From NCBI GenBank assembly GCA_963753385.1, contig CAVWCC010000005.1, positions 310,001-374,000 on the forward strand: a stretch of 64,000 nt of DNA. Reading direction: 5' to 3'. The position numbers were made by a program, and so were the translations under genes. This stretch comes from JALZKA01 sp963753385 (lineage in GTDB: Bacteria; Actinomycetota; Thermoleophilia; Solirubrobacterales; 70-9). Numbering within the stretch: position 1 is the first letter of the stretch; each line of letters opens with the position of its first letter. Below, piece by piece: positions 23,430 through 31,184 of this stretch. The notes under the pieces were generated by a model, which worked only from the letters and a program-made list of their open reading frames with translations, made no database searches and was not told the DNA's origin.

Positions 23430-25041
23430 CTGTTGACCGTACCGGTAGCTCCAGACCGGAATCAGCGAGCACCGCCCCGGCGGCGTTGCGGCCGTTCAGG
23501 CCGATCACGCTCCCGGCCGGGTGCGTCGCCGCTCCGCAGAGGTAGAGGCCCGGGACGGGCGTCCGCGACGGCAACCTCCCCTCCCACATCTGGTCCGGCG
23601 TGACCTCGCCCTGAAAGATGTTGCCGCCGGTGAGGCCGATCCGCGACTCGATGTCGGGCGGACCGAGGACCTCGTACTCGATCAGGCAGCGCTCGACGTC
23701 GGGCGCGAAGCGCGCGATCAGGTCGATGAACTGCCGCGCAACGTCGTCGCGACGCGCGTCCCAGTCGGAGCCGGCGATGTCGTAGGGCGCGTACTGGCCG
23801 AACACGCTCAGCAGGTGCTTCCCCTCCGGCGCCGGGCTCGGGTCGTAGCCGGTCTGGATGTAGATCTCTCCGAAGGCCACAGCCGGCTCGCCGCGCTCGC
23901 ACGCCTCGAACGCACGCTGCGCCTCCTCCATTGTCCCGGTGGCGTCGATCGTCGCCCGCGCAGGCCAGTCCTCGCCCGGTGCCGCGGTCCAGGTGGGCAG
24001 GCGCTCGAGCGCCGCGTTGAACTTCACGACCGGGCTGCGAACCTTCCACGCCTCGAGCCGCTCGCGATAGGCCGGTTCGACCTCGGCGTCGCCCAGCAGC
24101 CGCAGCGTCACCTTCGGGTCCGCGTTGCAGATCACGGTGCCGGCGTTGATCCGGGTGCCATCCTCGAGCACGACGCCGCGCTCGGGCTCGATCGCGCCGA
24201 CCGGCACGCCACATGCGAGCACCGCTCCCGCCTCCTGTGCCGCGTCGGCGATCGCGAAGCTGACCATCCCGATGCCGCCCTCGACGTAGCCCCACACCGG
24301 ACCCTGGCCGTCGAGGTCCCCCTGGTAATGCATGAGCTTGATCGAGGCGGTGCCCGGCTCGTAGGGTCCGCCCCAGGTGCCGATGATGCCCTGGCCGAAG
24401 AGCGCCGTCTTCAGGCGCTCCTCGTCCAGGTGGGCGTCGAGGACGTCCGCGATGGAGGCCTCGAAGCAGAGGTCGATCATCTCCTGGTTGCCGCTTAGGA
24501 GATCCTCGATCTCGGCCCGAGTCGGCGTCTCGCCCACCCACGTGTCGCGCTCGCCCTTGCGCAGCAGCTTGCGGACGTCATCGAAGAGCTCCTCGTACGC
24601 CCAGTAGCCCTCGATGTCCTTCGCCGAGACGCCGAGTTCCTCGAGGCTTGCCTGCGTCTTCGCATCGTCGAGCCACTGGCCGAACGCGGTGCCATCCTCG
24701 AACGGGACCCACAGATTCGGGTCGGCGACCCAGTGCCGAAGCCCCCGCCGCCTGAGCTCGAGCTCGTCGATCACGAGGTCATCGAGCAGGCCGACGACAT
24801 AGGCGCAGGGGCTGATGACGAAGCGCTCGTCGGCGAACGGTCGCTCGAGCGTCGCCGCCCCGCCCAGCCGCTCGCGGCGCTCGAGCACGAGCACGCTCTT
24901 GCCCGCGCGGGCGAGGTAGGCCGCAGCCGTGAGGCCGTTGTGGCCGCCACCGACCACGACCACGTCCCAGTCGCGCGCCGCCAGGTCCTTCACGGGCGCC
25001 GGCAGCCCGACCTCGCCGAGCTTCGCCGCAATTTCGTTCAC
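23410..25041 (-). CDS. Phytoene-desaturase-like FAD oxidoreductase (paralogue 1)
   Basis: A 543-residue flavoprotein. The Rossmann FAD motif VVVVGGGHNGLTAAAYLARAG is near residues 25-45, followed by the conserved ERRERLGGAATLE. The C-terminal FAD-contact block reads PGLYLCGAATHPAGSVIGLNGRNAAG. This is the NAD(P)/FAD-dependent oxidoreductase branch of the phytoene dehydrogenase superfamily, but the context is amine catabolism, not carotenoids. GTG 25041 overlaps the Rieske-1 stop (GTGA). It is a close paralogue of the gene at 49273, sharing the LGE(V/L)GLP(A/R)PV lead and most motifs. The substrate is unknown; oxidation of a C-N or C-C bond of the Rieske product is a guess. Confidence 0.85.
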   Translation of the reverse strand: MNEIAAKLGEVGLPAPVKDLAARDWDVVVVGGGHNGLTAAAYLARAGKSVLVLERRERLGGAATLERPFADERFVISPCAYVVGLLDDLVIDELELRRRGLRHWVADPNLWVPFEDGTAFGQWLDDAKTQASLEELGVSAKDIEGYWAYEELFDDVRKLLRKGERDTWVGETPTRAEIEDLLSGNQEMIDLCFEASIADVLDAHLDEERLKTALFGQGIIGTWGGPYEPGTASIKLMHYQGDLDGQGPVWGYVEGGIGMVSFAIADAAQEAGAVLACGVPVGAIEPERGVVLEDGTRINAGTVICNADPKVTLRLLGDAEVEPAYRERLEAWKVRSPVVKFNAALERLPTWTAAPGEDWPARATIDATGTMEEAQRAFEACERGEPAVAFGEIYIQTGYDPSPAPEGKHLLSVFGQYAPYDIAGSDWDARRDDVARQFIDLIARFAPDVERCLIEYEVLGPPDIESRIGLTGGNIFQGEVTPDQMWEGRLPSRTPVPGLYLCGAATHPAGSVIGLNGRNAAGAVLADSGLELPVRSTGAVGRA

Positions 25042-26195
25042 GTTAGCGCCTTCACGTAACGGTCCGCCACCATCACGTCGAACGCGTGCACGTCGCGCTC
25101 GTCGGCCGAGTACCGGCCGGGCGTAAAGCCGCGCACCCGGACCCCCTTCTGCGTCAGCTCGCACACGTGCCAGTCCTCGCGGTTGACCTGGTCCCAGAAG
25201 TCGATCGCGTCGCTCGGGTCGAAGTCGGATCGGGCCATCGTCGCCGGCTCGAAGTACCACTCGCACACGACCTCCGTGCGGTCGGGCGAACGGGGCCAAA
25301 GGGTATGGAGCATCACGTAATCCGGGTGGAGCGAGACGAGCGCGTTCGGGAACAGCACGAAGTAGAGGACCGAGTCGAGCTCTGACTCCGGAAGCCCCGC
25401 GATCGGTGGACGCGAGCTCGCGTGGCCCTCGCCCGTACCCATCGTCTTGGCGCCCTCCCGCAGCGTCATCGACCCCCCGCACCAGGCGCCGGCGCCGACC
25501 ACGTCCTCCCCGCTCATGTAGTCGCTGAGGCGATTGAGCTCGGGATGGACCCCCGGGCAGTGAAGGCACTCGCTGTAGTTCTCGGCGAGCGCCTTCCAGT
25601 TGGCGTCGACCGAGTAGAGGCGCCCCCCTCCGCGCGCGAGCGAGTCCACCTGGTACCGGTGAAGGTGCTCGACCAGCTCGCCGACGTGCTCGTCGGCGGC
25701 CGGCGCTTCGCTGCCGAGGTCGACGAGCACGAGCCCCCCCACGACCGCCACCCGGACCGGGATCAGCCCGTAGCAGGAGCCGTCGAAATCCTCGACCCCG
25801 TCCATGTGCGGCGAGGCCTTGAGCTCACCGTCGAACCCGTAGGACCAGCCGTGGTACGGGCACTGGATGCGGCGGCGGAAACTGCCCTCTGAGTCGCTGG
25901 CGATGCGGGCGCCGCGATGACGGCAGACGTTGAGGAACGCGTGCGGGCGCCCGTCCTCGCCGCCGATCACGACCACGCTGTCGGTGCCGATCTCGCGCAT
26001 CACGAACTTGCCGGGCTCGCCGACGGCGGAGAGGTGCGCCGCGCACACCCAGCCGCGGAACACGTTCTCGAGCTCCCACTCGAACACTCCATCGTCGATG
26101 AACGCCCGTGGCGGGAGCATCGACGCCCGCTCGACCGGCTTCAGCGTCTCGGCGACGCTCTCCGGGTCGAGGTTCAGTGCGACCGCGTCACTCAT
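25038..26195 (-). CDS. Rieske non-heme iron oxygenase alpha subunit (Rieske-1)
   Basis: A 385-residue oxygenase. The Rieske [2Fe-2S] ligands are Cys91, His93, Cys112 and His115 (CRHRG and CPYHGW). The mononuclear iron ligands are His212 and His217 in ECLHCPGVH, with Asp341 the probable third. The residue that bridges electrons between subunits is Glu209, where ring-hydroxylating enzymes have Asp; Glu here is known from carnitine monooxygenase CntA. The family therefore fits oxidative removal of N-alkyl groups from an amine. It overlaps Rieske-2 upstream and the FAD oxidoreductase downstream by 4 bases each. No ferredoxin or reductase gene adjoins it. Confidence 0.9.
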   Translation of the reverse strand: MSDAVALNLDPESVAETLKPVERASMLPPRAFIDDGVFEWELENVFRGWVCAAHLSAVGEPGKFVMREIGTDSVVVIGGEDGRPHAFLNVCRHRGARIASDSEGSFRRRIQCPYHGWSYGFDGELKASPHMDGVEDFDGSCYGLIPVRVAVVGGLVLVDLGSEAPAADEHVGELVEHLHRYQVDSLARGGGRLYSVDANWKALAENYSECLHCPGVHPELNRLSDYMSGEDVVGAGAWCGGSMTLREGAKTMGTGEGHASSRPPIAGLPESELDSVLYFVLFPNALVSLHPDYVMLHTLWPRSPDRTEVVCEWYFEPATMARSDFDPSDAIDFWDQVNREDWHVCELTQKGVRVRGFTPGRYSADERDVHAFDVMVADRYVKALT

Positions 26196-27301
26196 GCCAA
26201 CGCGCCGTTTTGCCGTGGATCTACCAAGTCTTCCCTGACCTTCTGCGCGAACCACCCTACCGCCGCTTCCCGGGCCGACAGCGGCCCCGGCTCGTAGCCT
26301 CGCGAGCGCACCCCGCTCTGCACCGCGGCGACGAGGTCGATGTCCTCGTCGAGGACGATCGTGTTGACCCTGTTGTTCGCGCGCTGGGCGATCCGCGTCA
26401 GCACACCCGGTCGCGGATGGCGGAAGCATGCCCAGTTGTCGCGGGCGCGCTCCGCGCCGTCCGGGATGATCTGCCAGACGTTCACCTGGTCGGGATAGAG
26501 GTCGATCGCGGTGTTCGGATAGACGAAGGCATACCGCCACGCGCCGCTGTGCTCGGGTCCAAGTCCCGGCATCGGCCGGGCGAGCCGCTGATAGAGGCGC
26601 TCGAGCCGGTTGCCGGATGGCTCCTCCCGAAGGGGCGCGTCGAACCACGCCCAGCCCTCGTACGTCTCGAGCGTGTAGGCCTTGTAGTCGTAGAGCCGCA
26701 TGAGCCCTGGATGGGCGATCGGCACGTGGTAGCCCTCGAGATAGTTCTCGACCACGATCTTCCAGTTCGCGGGCTGGTTCGAGCCGCGGCCGGAGGAGAA
26801 CCGCTCGAGGTCTGGGATGCCGTACGGCGCGAGCCGCTCGGCGAGGCCGGGGACGAGCTCGGCGAGCGGCCGGGCGGCCGGGTCGAGGTTCACGAAGACG
26901 AGGCCCGCCAGCGTCTCGATGCGGACGGGGTGAAGGCCAAGCATCGCCTTGTCGAGCTCGGCGTAGTTGCGGTGCTCGGGGACGCCGAGCAGGCGGCCGT
27001 CGGTGGCGTCGTAGGTCCAGCCGTGGTAGCGGCAACGGATCGCCTTCTTGCAGCGCCCCTGACCCGTGAGCAGCTGCGAACCGCGATGGCGGCAGACGTT
27101 GCGGAACGCGCGGAGCTCGCCGTCATCGCCGCGCAGCACGAGGACGGGCTGATCTCCGGCGAGGACCGTCGCGTAGCTCCCGGCATCGGGCAGGTCCCCG
27201 ACGTGTCCCGCGTACTGCCATGTGCGCTGGAACAGCCCGTCGAGCTCGTTCTCGAGCACCGCCGGGTCGGTATAGAACCGCGGATCGAGGGGTCGGGGCA
27301 A
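26192..27301 (-). CDS. Rieske non-heme iron oxygenase alpha subunit (Rieske-2)
   Basis: A 369-residue oxygenase. Rieske ligands are Cys70, His72, Cys90 and His93; catalytic iron ligands are His192, His197 and probably Asp320. The bridging position is Glu189 (ENYLEGYHVPIAH). It resembles choline/betaine monooxygenase-type Rieske proteins more than aromatic dioxygenases. The start is uncertain: the first protein-like start is TTG 27301, with no clear Shine-Dalgarno sequence. It heads a run of nine leftward genes that ends with Pot system 2, and its promoter region holds the ACTTTGTAGTCAA element shared with the divergent acyl-CoA dehydrogenase operon. Confidence 0.9.
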   Translation of the reverse strand: MPRPLDPRFYTDPAVLENELDGLFQRTWQYAGHVGDLPDAGSYATVLAGDQPVLVLRGDDGELRAFRNVCRHRGSQLLTGQGRCKKAIRCRYHGWTYDATDGRLLGVPEHRNYAELDKAMLGLHPVRIETLAGLVFVNLDPAARPLAELVPGLAERLAPYGIPDLERFSSGRGSNQPANWKIVVENYLEGYHVPIAHPGLMRLYDYKAYTLETYEGWAWFDAPLREEPSGNRLERLYQRLARPMPGLGPEHSGAWRYAFVYPNTAIDLYPDQVNVWQIIPDGAERARDNWACFRHPRPGVLTRIAQRANNRVNTIVLDEDIDLVAAVQSGVRSRGYEPGPLSAREAAVGWFAQKVREDLVDPRQNGALA

Positions 27302-27307
27302 TGTTGC

Positions 27308-27337
27308 TGACTTTGTAGTCAAACGCACTGATACGAT
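27308..27337. promoter_or_regulatory. Shared ACTTTGTAGTCAA element and -10 box between divergent operons
   Basis: TGACTTTGTAGTCA (27308-27321) is an inverted repeat with 5-base arms (TGACT, AGTCA). ACTTTGTAGTCAA followed one base later by CGCA recurs at 32574-32591 in the other divergent promoter of this cluster. A rightward -10 box TACGAT (27332-27337) lies 8 bases before ATG 27346. This looks like a regulator site acting on both the Rieske operon and the acyl-CoA operon. Confidence 0.55.
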
Positions 27338-27345
27338 AGCGCGCG

Positions 27346-27687
27346 ATGCAAGCGATCGGAAGCGACTGGCTTTCATTGACACCGGAACCGGAGACCGAGC
27401 TGCCCGAGGCGGTGGCAACGCTCCGGCACGGATCGCCGCCCTCGCCGGAGCGCGTCGCGGCCGAGCGCGAGCGGTTCGAGCGGCTGATCGTCCGCGCCCG
27501 GCGGCGGGCCTACCAGCGGTGGCTTGACGACGCCCGCGCCCTTGCAACACCCCACTCCCGCGAGGGCGCCGACCCGGCACTCCGCTCGGCCGCCGAACTG
27601 ACCCTTTCAGTGATAGACAACCACGAGACCCTGAGATCCGGCTTGCTGCAGCGTGGGCGCGGAGGGCGAGGAGGACGAGGCCGATGA
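27346..27687 (+). CDS. Small charged protein of unknown function
   Basis: A 113-residue ORF. ATG is 8 bases after a TACGAT -10 box, so the mRNA is probably leaderless. The protein is Arg/Glu-rich and mostly helical (ERVAAERERFERLIVRARRRAYQRW), ending in a Gly/Arg tail (GRGGRGGRGR). It overlaps the start of the acyl-CoA dehydrogenase gene by 4 bases (ATGA), which suggests it is translated and coupled. I do not recognise a family. It could be a small accessory protein or a leader ORF that delivers ribosomes to the next gene. Confidence 0.5.
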   Translation: MQAIGSDWLSLTPEPETELPEAVATLRHGSPPSPERVAAERERFERLIVRARRRAYQRWLDDARALATPHSREGADPALRSAAELTLSVIDNHETLRSGLLQRGRGGRGGRGR

Positions 27688-28892
27688 CCCTTGCGAGCGA
27701 GGCACCCACAGCGCCGGCGGCGCTGCCCCTGGAGCTGACCCCGGAGCTGGAGGAGCTGCAGGAGCGCGCTCGCCGGTTCGTCGACGAGGAGCTGATCCCG
27801 CTGGAGGAGGAAGCGGAGCGGCTCGGCGGGCGCCTGCCCGCGGAGACGATCGCGCACCTGAAGCGAGCGGGGATCGAAGCGCGGCTGAACGGTGGCCTCC
27901 ATTCACCCGAGTACGGCGGCCAGGGTTGGTCGAGGCTCGAGTGGGCGCTCGTCGAGGAGCAGTTCGGCCGCTCGACGAACGGCATCTTCTGGCACATCCC
28001 GAACGCGTACAACGTCTGGGACCACGCCTCGGAGGAGCAGCGCGAGCGCTACCTCCGCCCCGCCCTCCGCGGCGAGCTCAAGGACGCCTACGCGGTGACC
28101 GAGGCCGACGCCGGCTCCGACCCCTCCGGCATCAGCACCGTCGCGGAGCGCACCGATGCCGGCTTCCGGATCTCGGGCGAGAAGTGGTTCGTGACCAGCG
28201 GCGACGTCGCCAAGGTCCTGATCGTGATGGCGAACGTCGTCGACGGCGAGCACCACCTGCCGACGCTGTTCCTGGTCGAGTCGGACGCGCCGGGCGTCGA
28301 TTACGTCGACGACCCCGGGTTCACCCACAACTATCCCGAGGGGCATCCGACGATCCGGTTCGAGAACGTCGAGGTCTCAGCCGACGCGGTGGTGGGCGGC
28401 GTCGGCGAAGGCGACGAGCTCCAGCGCATGTGGTTCACCGAGGAGCGGATCGCGATCGCCGCCCGCGGCGTCGGCGCGATGTGGCGCCTGCTCGACGAGA
28501 CCGTCGCCTGGGCGACGTCGCGCGAGCAGGGCGATGCGCGGATCTACGACTTCCAGGGAGTCTCGTTCCCGCTTGCCGACTCAGCCGCCGATGCCGCCGC
28601 GGGCCGCCTGCTCGCGCTGACGGTCGCGACGCTCGCCGATTCGGGCGCCGACCGCAAGATCGTCCACCACAAGGCGTCGATGGCGAAGCTGTTCGTCTCC
28701 GAGGCCGCGTGGCGCTGCGCCGACCGCTGCGTCCAGGCGTTCGGGGGGCGCGGCTACATGCGCTCGAACGTGGCGGAGCGGCTCCTCCGCGAGCTCCGTG
28801 TCGACCGGATCTGGGAGGGCACGAGCGAGATCCAGCGCCTGATCGTCGCGCGCGGGCTCGAGCGCCGGGGCGTCGAGCGGATCCTCCACTGA
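27684..28892 (+). CDS. Acyl-CoA dehydrogenase
   Basis: A 402-residue flavoprotein of the acyl-CoA dehydrogenase family. It has the N-terminal helical domain (about 15-130), the FAD/substrate beta-domain signature (AYAVTEADAGSD, and RISGEKWFVTSGD), and the C-terminal helices with QAFGGRGYMRSNVAER and the WEGTSEIQRLIVARGL block that carries the catalytic-base region. It should oxidise an acyl-CoA to the enoyl-CoA and pass electrons to ETF. It is followed 21 bases later by an ADP-forming acyl-CoA ligase, which could make its substrate. Confidence 0.9.
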   Translation: MTLASEAPTAPAALPLELTPELEELQERARRFVDEELIPLEEEAERLGGRLPAETIAHLKRAGIEARLNGGLHSPEYGGQGWSRLEWALVEEQFGRSTNGIFWHIPNAYNVWDHASEEQRERYLRPALRGELKDAYAVTEADAGSDPSGISTVAERTDAGFRISGEKWFVTSGDVAKVLIVMANVVDGEHHLPTLFLVESDAPGVDYVDDPGFTHNYPEGHPTIRFENVEVSADAVVGGVGEGDELQRMWFTEERIAIAARGVGAMWRLLDETVAWATSREQGDARIYDFQGVSFPLADSAADAAAGRLLALTVATLADSGADRKIVHHKASMAKLFVSEAAWRCADRCVQAFGGRGYMRSNVAERLLRELRVDRIWEGTSEIQRLIVARGLERRGVERILH

Positions 28893-28913
28893 CGCGGTGA
28901 TCGCGGAGCGGCG

Positions 28914-30992
28914 ATGAACCTCACGCCACTCCTCGAGCCACGGTCGATCGCGGTCGTCGGCGCCAACGACCGGCCCGGTTCCTATGCGGACGGGATCCTG
29001 CGAAACCTGAAACGGGCGGAGTTCGAGGGGCCGGTCTGGGGCGTCAACCCGAAGCGGGATGAGGTCCTGGGCTTCCCGTGCATCCCGTCGGTCGCCGACC
29101 TGCCGGAGGCCGTCGATGCGGTCGCGGTCGCGATCCCGGCCGCGGGGGTCGCGGCTGTCATCGCCGAGGCCGGCGAGCGCGGCTGCGGCGGCGCGGTGGT
29201 GATCTCCGCCGGCTTCGGCGAGGTCGAGTCAGGGCGCGGGCATGAGGCGGAGCTACGTGAGGCCGCCCTCGCCCACGACCTGCCGGTCTGCGGGCCGAAC
29301 GGCAACGGCATCGTCGCCGTACGGGCGCGGGCGGCGATGTGGGGCGACTCGGTCGCGCCGCTCGAGCCCGGCGCGGTGGCGATGATCACCCAGAGCGGCA
29401 ACGTTGGTGTGAACGCGCTCGGCTCGCACCGCGGGATCCGCTGGCACACCGTCGTCTCGACCGGTAATCAGACCGTCTGCGACGCCAGCGACTGGCTGGC
29501 CGCGCTGGCCGGGTTGGACGGCGTCCGCTCGGTCGCGCTTTTTCTCGAATCCGACGGCGAAGGACCGCGGCTTGCAGAGGCGCTCGCGATCTGCGCCGAA
29601 CGCGGCGTCGGCGTGGCGGTGCTCAAGGTCGGCGCCTCCGCGGCGGGCGCGGTCGCAGCGGCGGCGCACACCGGCTCGCTTGCGGGCGACCAGCGCGTCT
29701 TCCGCGCGCTCGTCGAGGAGGCGGGGGGCGCCTGGGCGGAGAACCCGCACGAGCTGCTCGAGCTGGCACGGGTGCTCGCCGAGCCGCGCGCTCGTGCCCG
29801 CGGCGGCGGGGGGCTGGCGGTCCTCACGTGCTCGGGCGGCGACTCGGGGATCGCCGCCGACGAGGCCGAGCGCCTGGGCGTGGCGCTCCCGCCGTTCGGC
29901 GCGGCGACTCGCGGGAGACTCGAGGAGCTCCTGCCTCCCGCCGCAACGGTCGCGAACCCGCTCGACTACACGGCGATGATCTGGGGCGACTCGGATCGGC
30001 TCGCCCGCATCGTCGAGGCGGTCGGAGACGACCCGGCGATCGATCAGCTGCTGCTCTGCTATGACCACCCGCGCGACCTATCGCCGGAGTCCGAGGCGTC
30101 GTGGGCGGCGGTTCGCGACGGGATCGTGGATGGGGCTGCGAGGGCCCGCGCAGGGACCGTCGTCTGCTCGACCCTGCCCGACCTGATCGACGACGAGGCG
30201 ATCTCGGAGCTCGGCGCCAGGGAGGTGCCGCTGGTCGCGGGACTCGCGACGGCGCTGCGCTGCATGCTGGCGCTTCGGGCAGCGCCGGGCGACCCGGCTC
30301 GGCTCCGTTCGATCGCCACCGCGGCGGGTCGCGCGACCCGGGATGCCGCCTCCCCCTCGGACGATGGTTGGATCGGCGAGGCGGCAGCGAAGGGAGCGCT
30401 TCGCGGCTTCGGCGTCGCGGTTCCGGAGGGCCGGATCGCGTCGGGCCCCGACGATGCGGTCGCCGCCGCGCGGGAGCTCGGCTGGCCGGTCGCGCTGAAG
30501 CTCTCGGGCGCGCACGTGAGGCACAAGAGCGACGCCGGCGCGATCGCCATCGGCCTTCGGAGCGACGCCGAGGTCGAGTCCGAGTCCCGGCGCCTCCTCG
30601 CGCTCCCGGAGGGCCGCGGAGCCGAGCTCCTCGTTGAGCGGATGGCCGCGCCCGGGATCGAGCTCCTCGTCGCCGCGAGCACCGACGGCGTCGTCCCGGT
30701 CCTGGTCGTCGGCCTCGGAGGCATCTGGACGGAGACGCTTGACGACGTCGCGATCATCCCCCTTCCCGCCGAGCCCGAGCGCGTCGAGGCAGCGGTGCGC
30801 TCGCTCCGCGGCGCGCCGCTCCTCACCGGCGAGCGCGGCGGCGAGCCCGTCGATCTGGACGCCGTCGCGAGGCTCGCCTCGAGCGCCGGCGAGATGCTCT
30901 TGAACAACGGCCTCGCCTTGCTCGAGCTGAACCCGGTCGTCGCCCGCGCGGACGGTGCAACCGCCGTGGACGCGCTGGCCCGACGCGGCTAG
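28914..30992 (+). CDS. ADP-forming acyl-CoA ligase (acetate-CoA ligase family), fused subunits
   Basis: A 692-residue protein joining the alpha (CoA-binding, Rossmann) and beta (ATP-grasp) parts of NDP-forming acyl-CoA synthetases. The N-terminus IAVVGANDRPGS is the CoA-binding domain; AAHTGSLAGDQ near residue 255 carries the phospho-His; the ATP-grasp part starts near residue 480 (GWPVALKLSGAHVRHKSDAGAI) and ends with LLELNPVV. It converts a free acid, ATP and CoA to acyl-CoA, ADP and phosphate, or the reverse. Placed after the acyl-CoA dehydrogenase, it probably activates an acid left after amine removal. Confidence 0.85.
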   Translation: MNLTPLLEPRSIAVVGANDRPGSYADGILRNLKRAEFEGPVWGVNPKRDEVLGFPCIPSVADLPEAVDAVAVAIPAAGVAAVIAEAGERGCGGAVVISAGFGEVESGRGHEAELREAALAHDLPVCGPNGNGIVAVRARAAMWGDSVAPLEPGAVAMITQSGNVGVNALGSHRGIRWHTVVSTGNQTVCDASDWLAALAGLDGVRSVALFLESDGEGPRLAEALAICAERGVGVAVLKVGASAAGAVAAAAHTGSLAGDQRVFRALVEEAGGAWAENPHELLELARVLAEPRARARGGGGLAVLTCSGGDSGIAADEAERLGVALPPFGAATRGRLEELLPPAATVANPLDYTAMIWGDSDRLARIVEAVGDDPAIDQLLLCYDHPRDLSPESEASWAAVRDGIVDGAARARAGTVVCSTLPDLIDDEAISELGAREVPLVAGLATALRCMLALRAAPGDPARLRSIATAAGRATRDAASPSDDGWIGEAAAKGALRGFGVAVPEGRIASGPDDAVAAARELGWPVALKLSGAHVRHKSDAGAIAIGLRSDAEVESESRRLLALPEGRGAELLVERMAAPGIELLVAASTDGVVPVLVVGLGGIWTETLDDVAIIPLPAEPERVEAAVRSLRGAPLLTGERGGEPVDLDAVARLASSAGEMLLNNGLALLELNPVVARADGATAVDALARRG

Positions 30993-31025
30993 GCAGCCCG
31001 GTCCGGCTTTCCCTTGGAGGCCGCC

Positions 31026-31124
31026 CGGCTTTGTGCAAGAAGTGCCCTCAGGGGGCGCGTCCGGCGCAAAGCCGACGGCTTCGTGCATTTCACCGTCCTA
31101 TAGACGGGTGATCGCACGAAGCCG
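31026..31124. terminator. Two adjacent hairpins with related stems between convergent genes
   Basis: Hairpin 1 pairs CGGCTTTGTGC (31026-31036) with GCGCAAAGCCG (31064-31074), 10 of 11 bases. Hairpin 2 pairs CGGCTTCGTGC (31076-31086) with GCACGAAGCCG (31114-31124), 11 of 11, and its interior continues as imperfect TCACC/GTC pairing. The two stems are near-copies of each other. They lie between the ligase stop and the aminotransferase stop, so a bidirectional terminator or a small repeat family is likely. I see no gene in the rest of 30993-31184. Confidence 0.55.
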
Positions 31125-31184
31125 AACTCGTTGCCAGCCTCACGGGAGGCACCCGCGCGTCATGGCGCGAGAGTACGCCTCTCG

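Noticed and set aside
27302..28012. Upstream extension of the Rieske-2 frame to 28012
   Set aside because: The extra 237 codons are Ser/Arg/Pro-rich, antisense to the small ORF and acyl-CoA dehydrogenase, and unlike any Rieske N-terminus.
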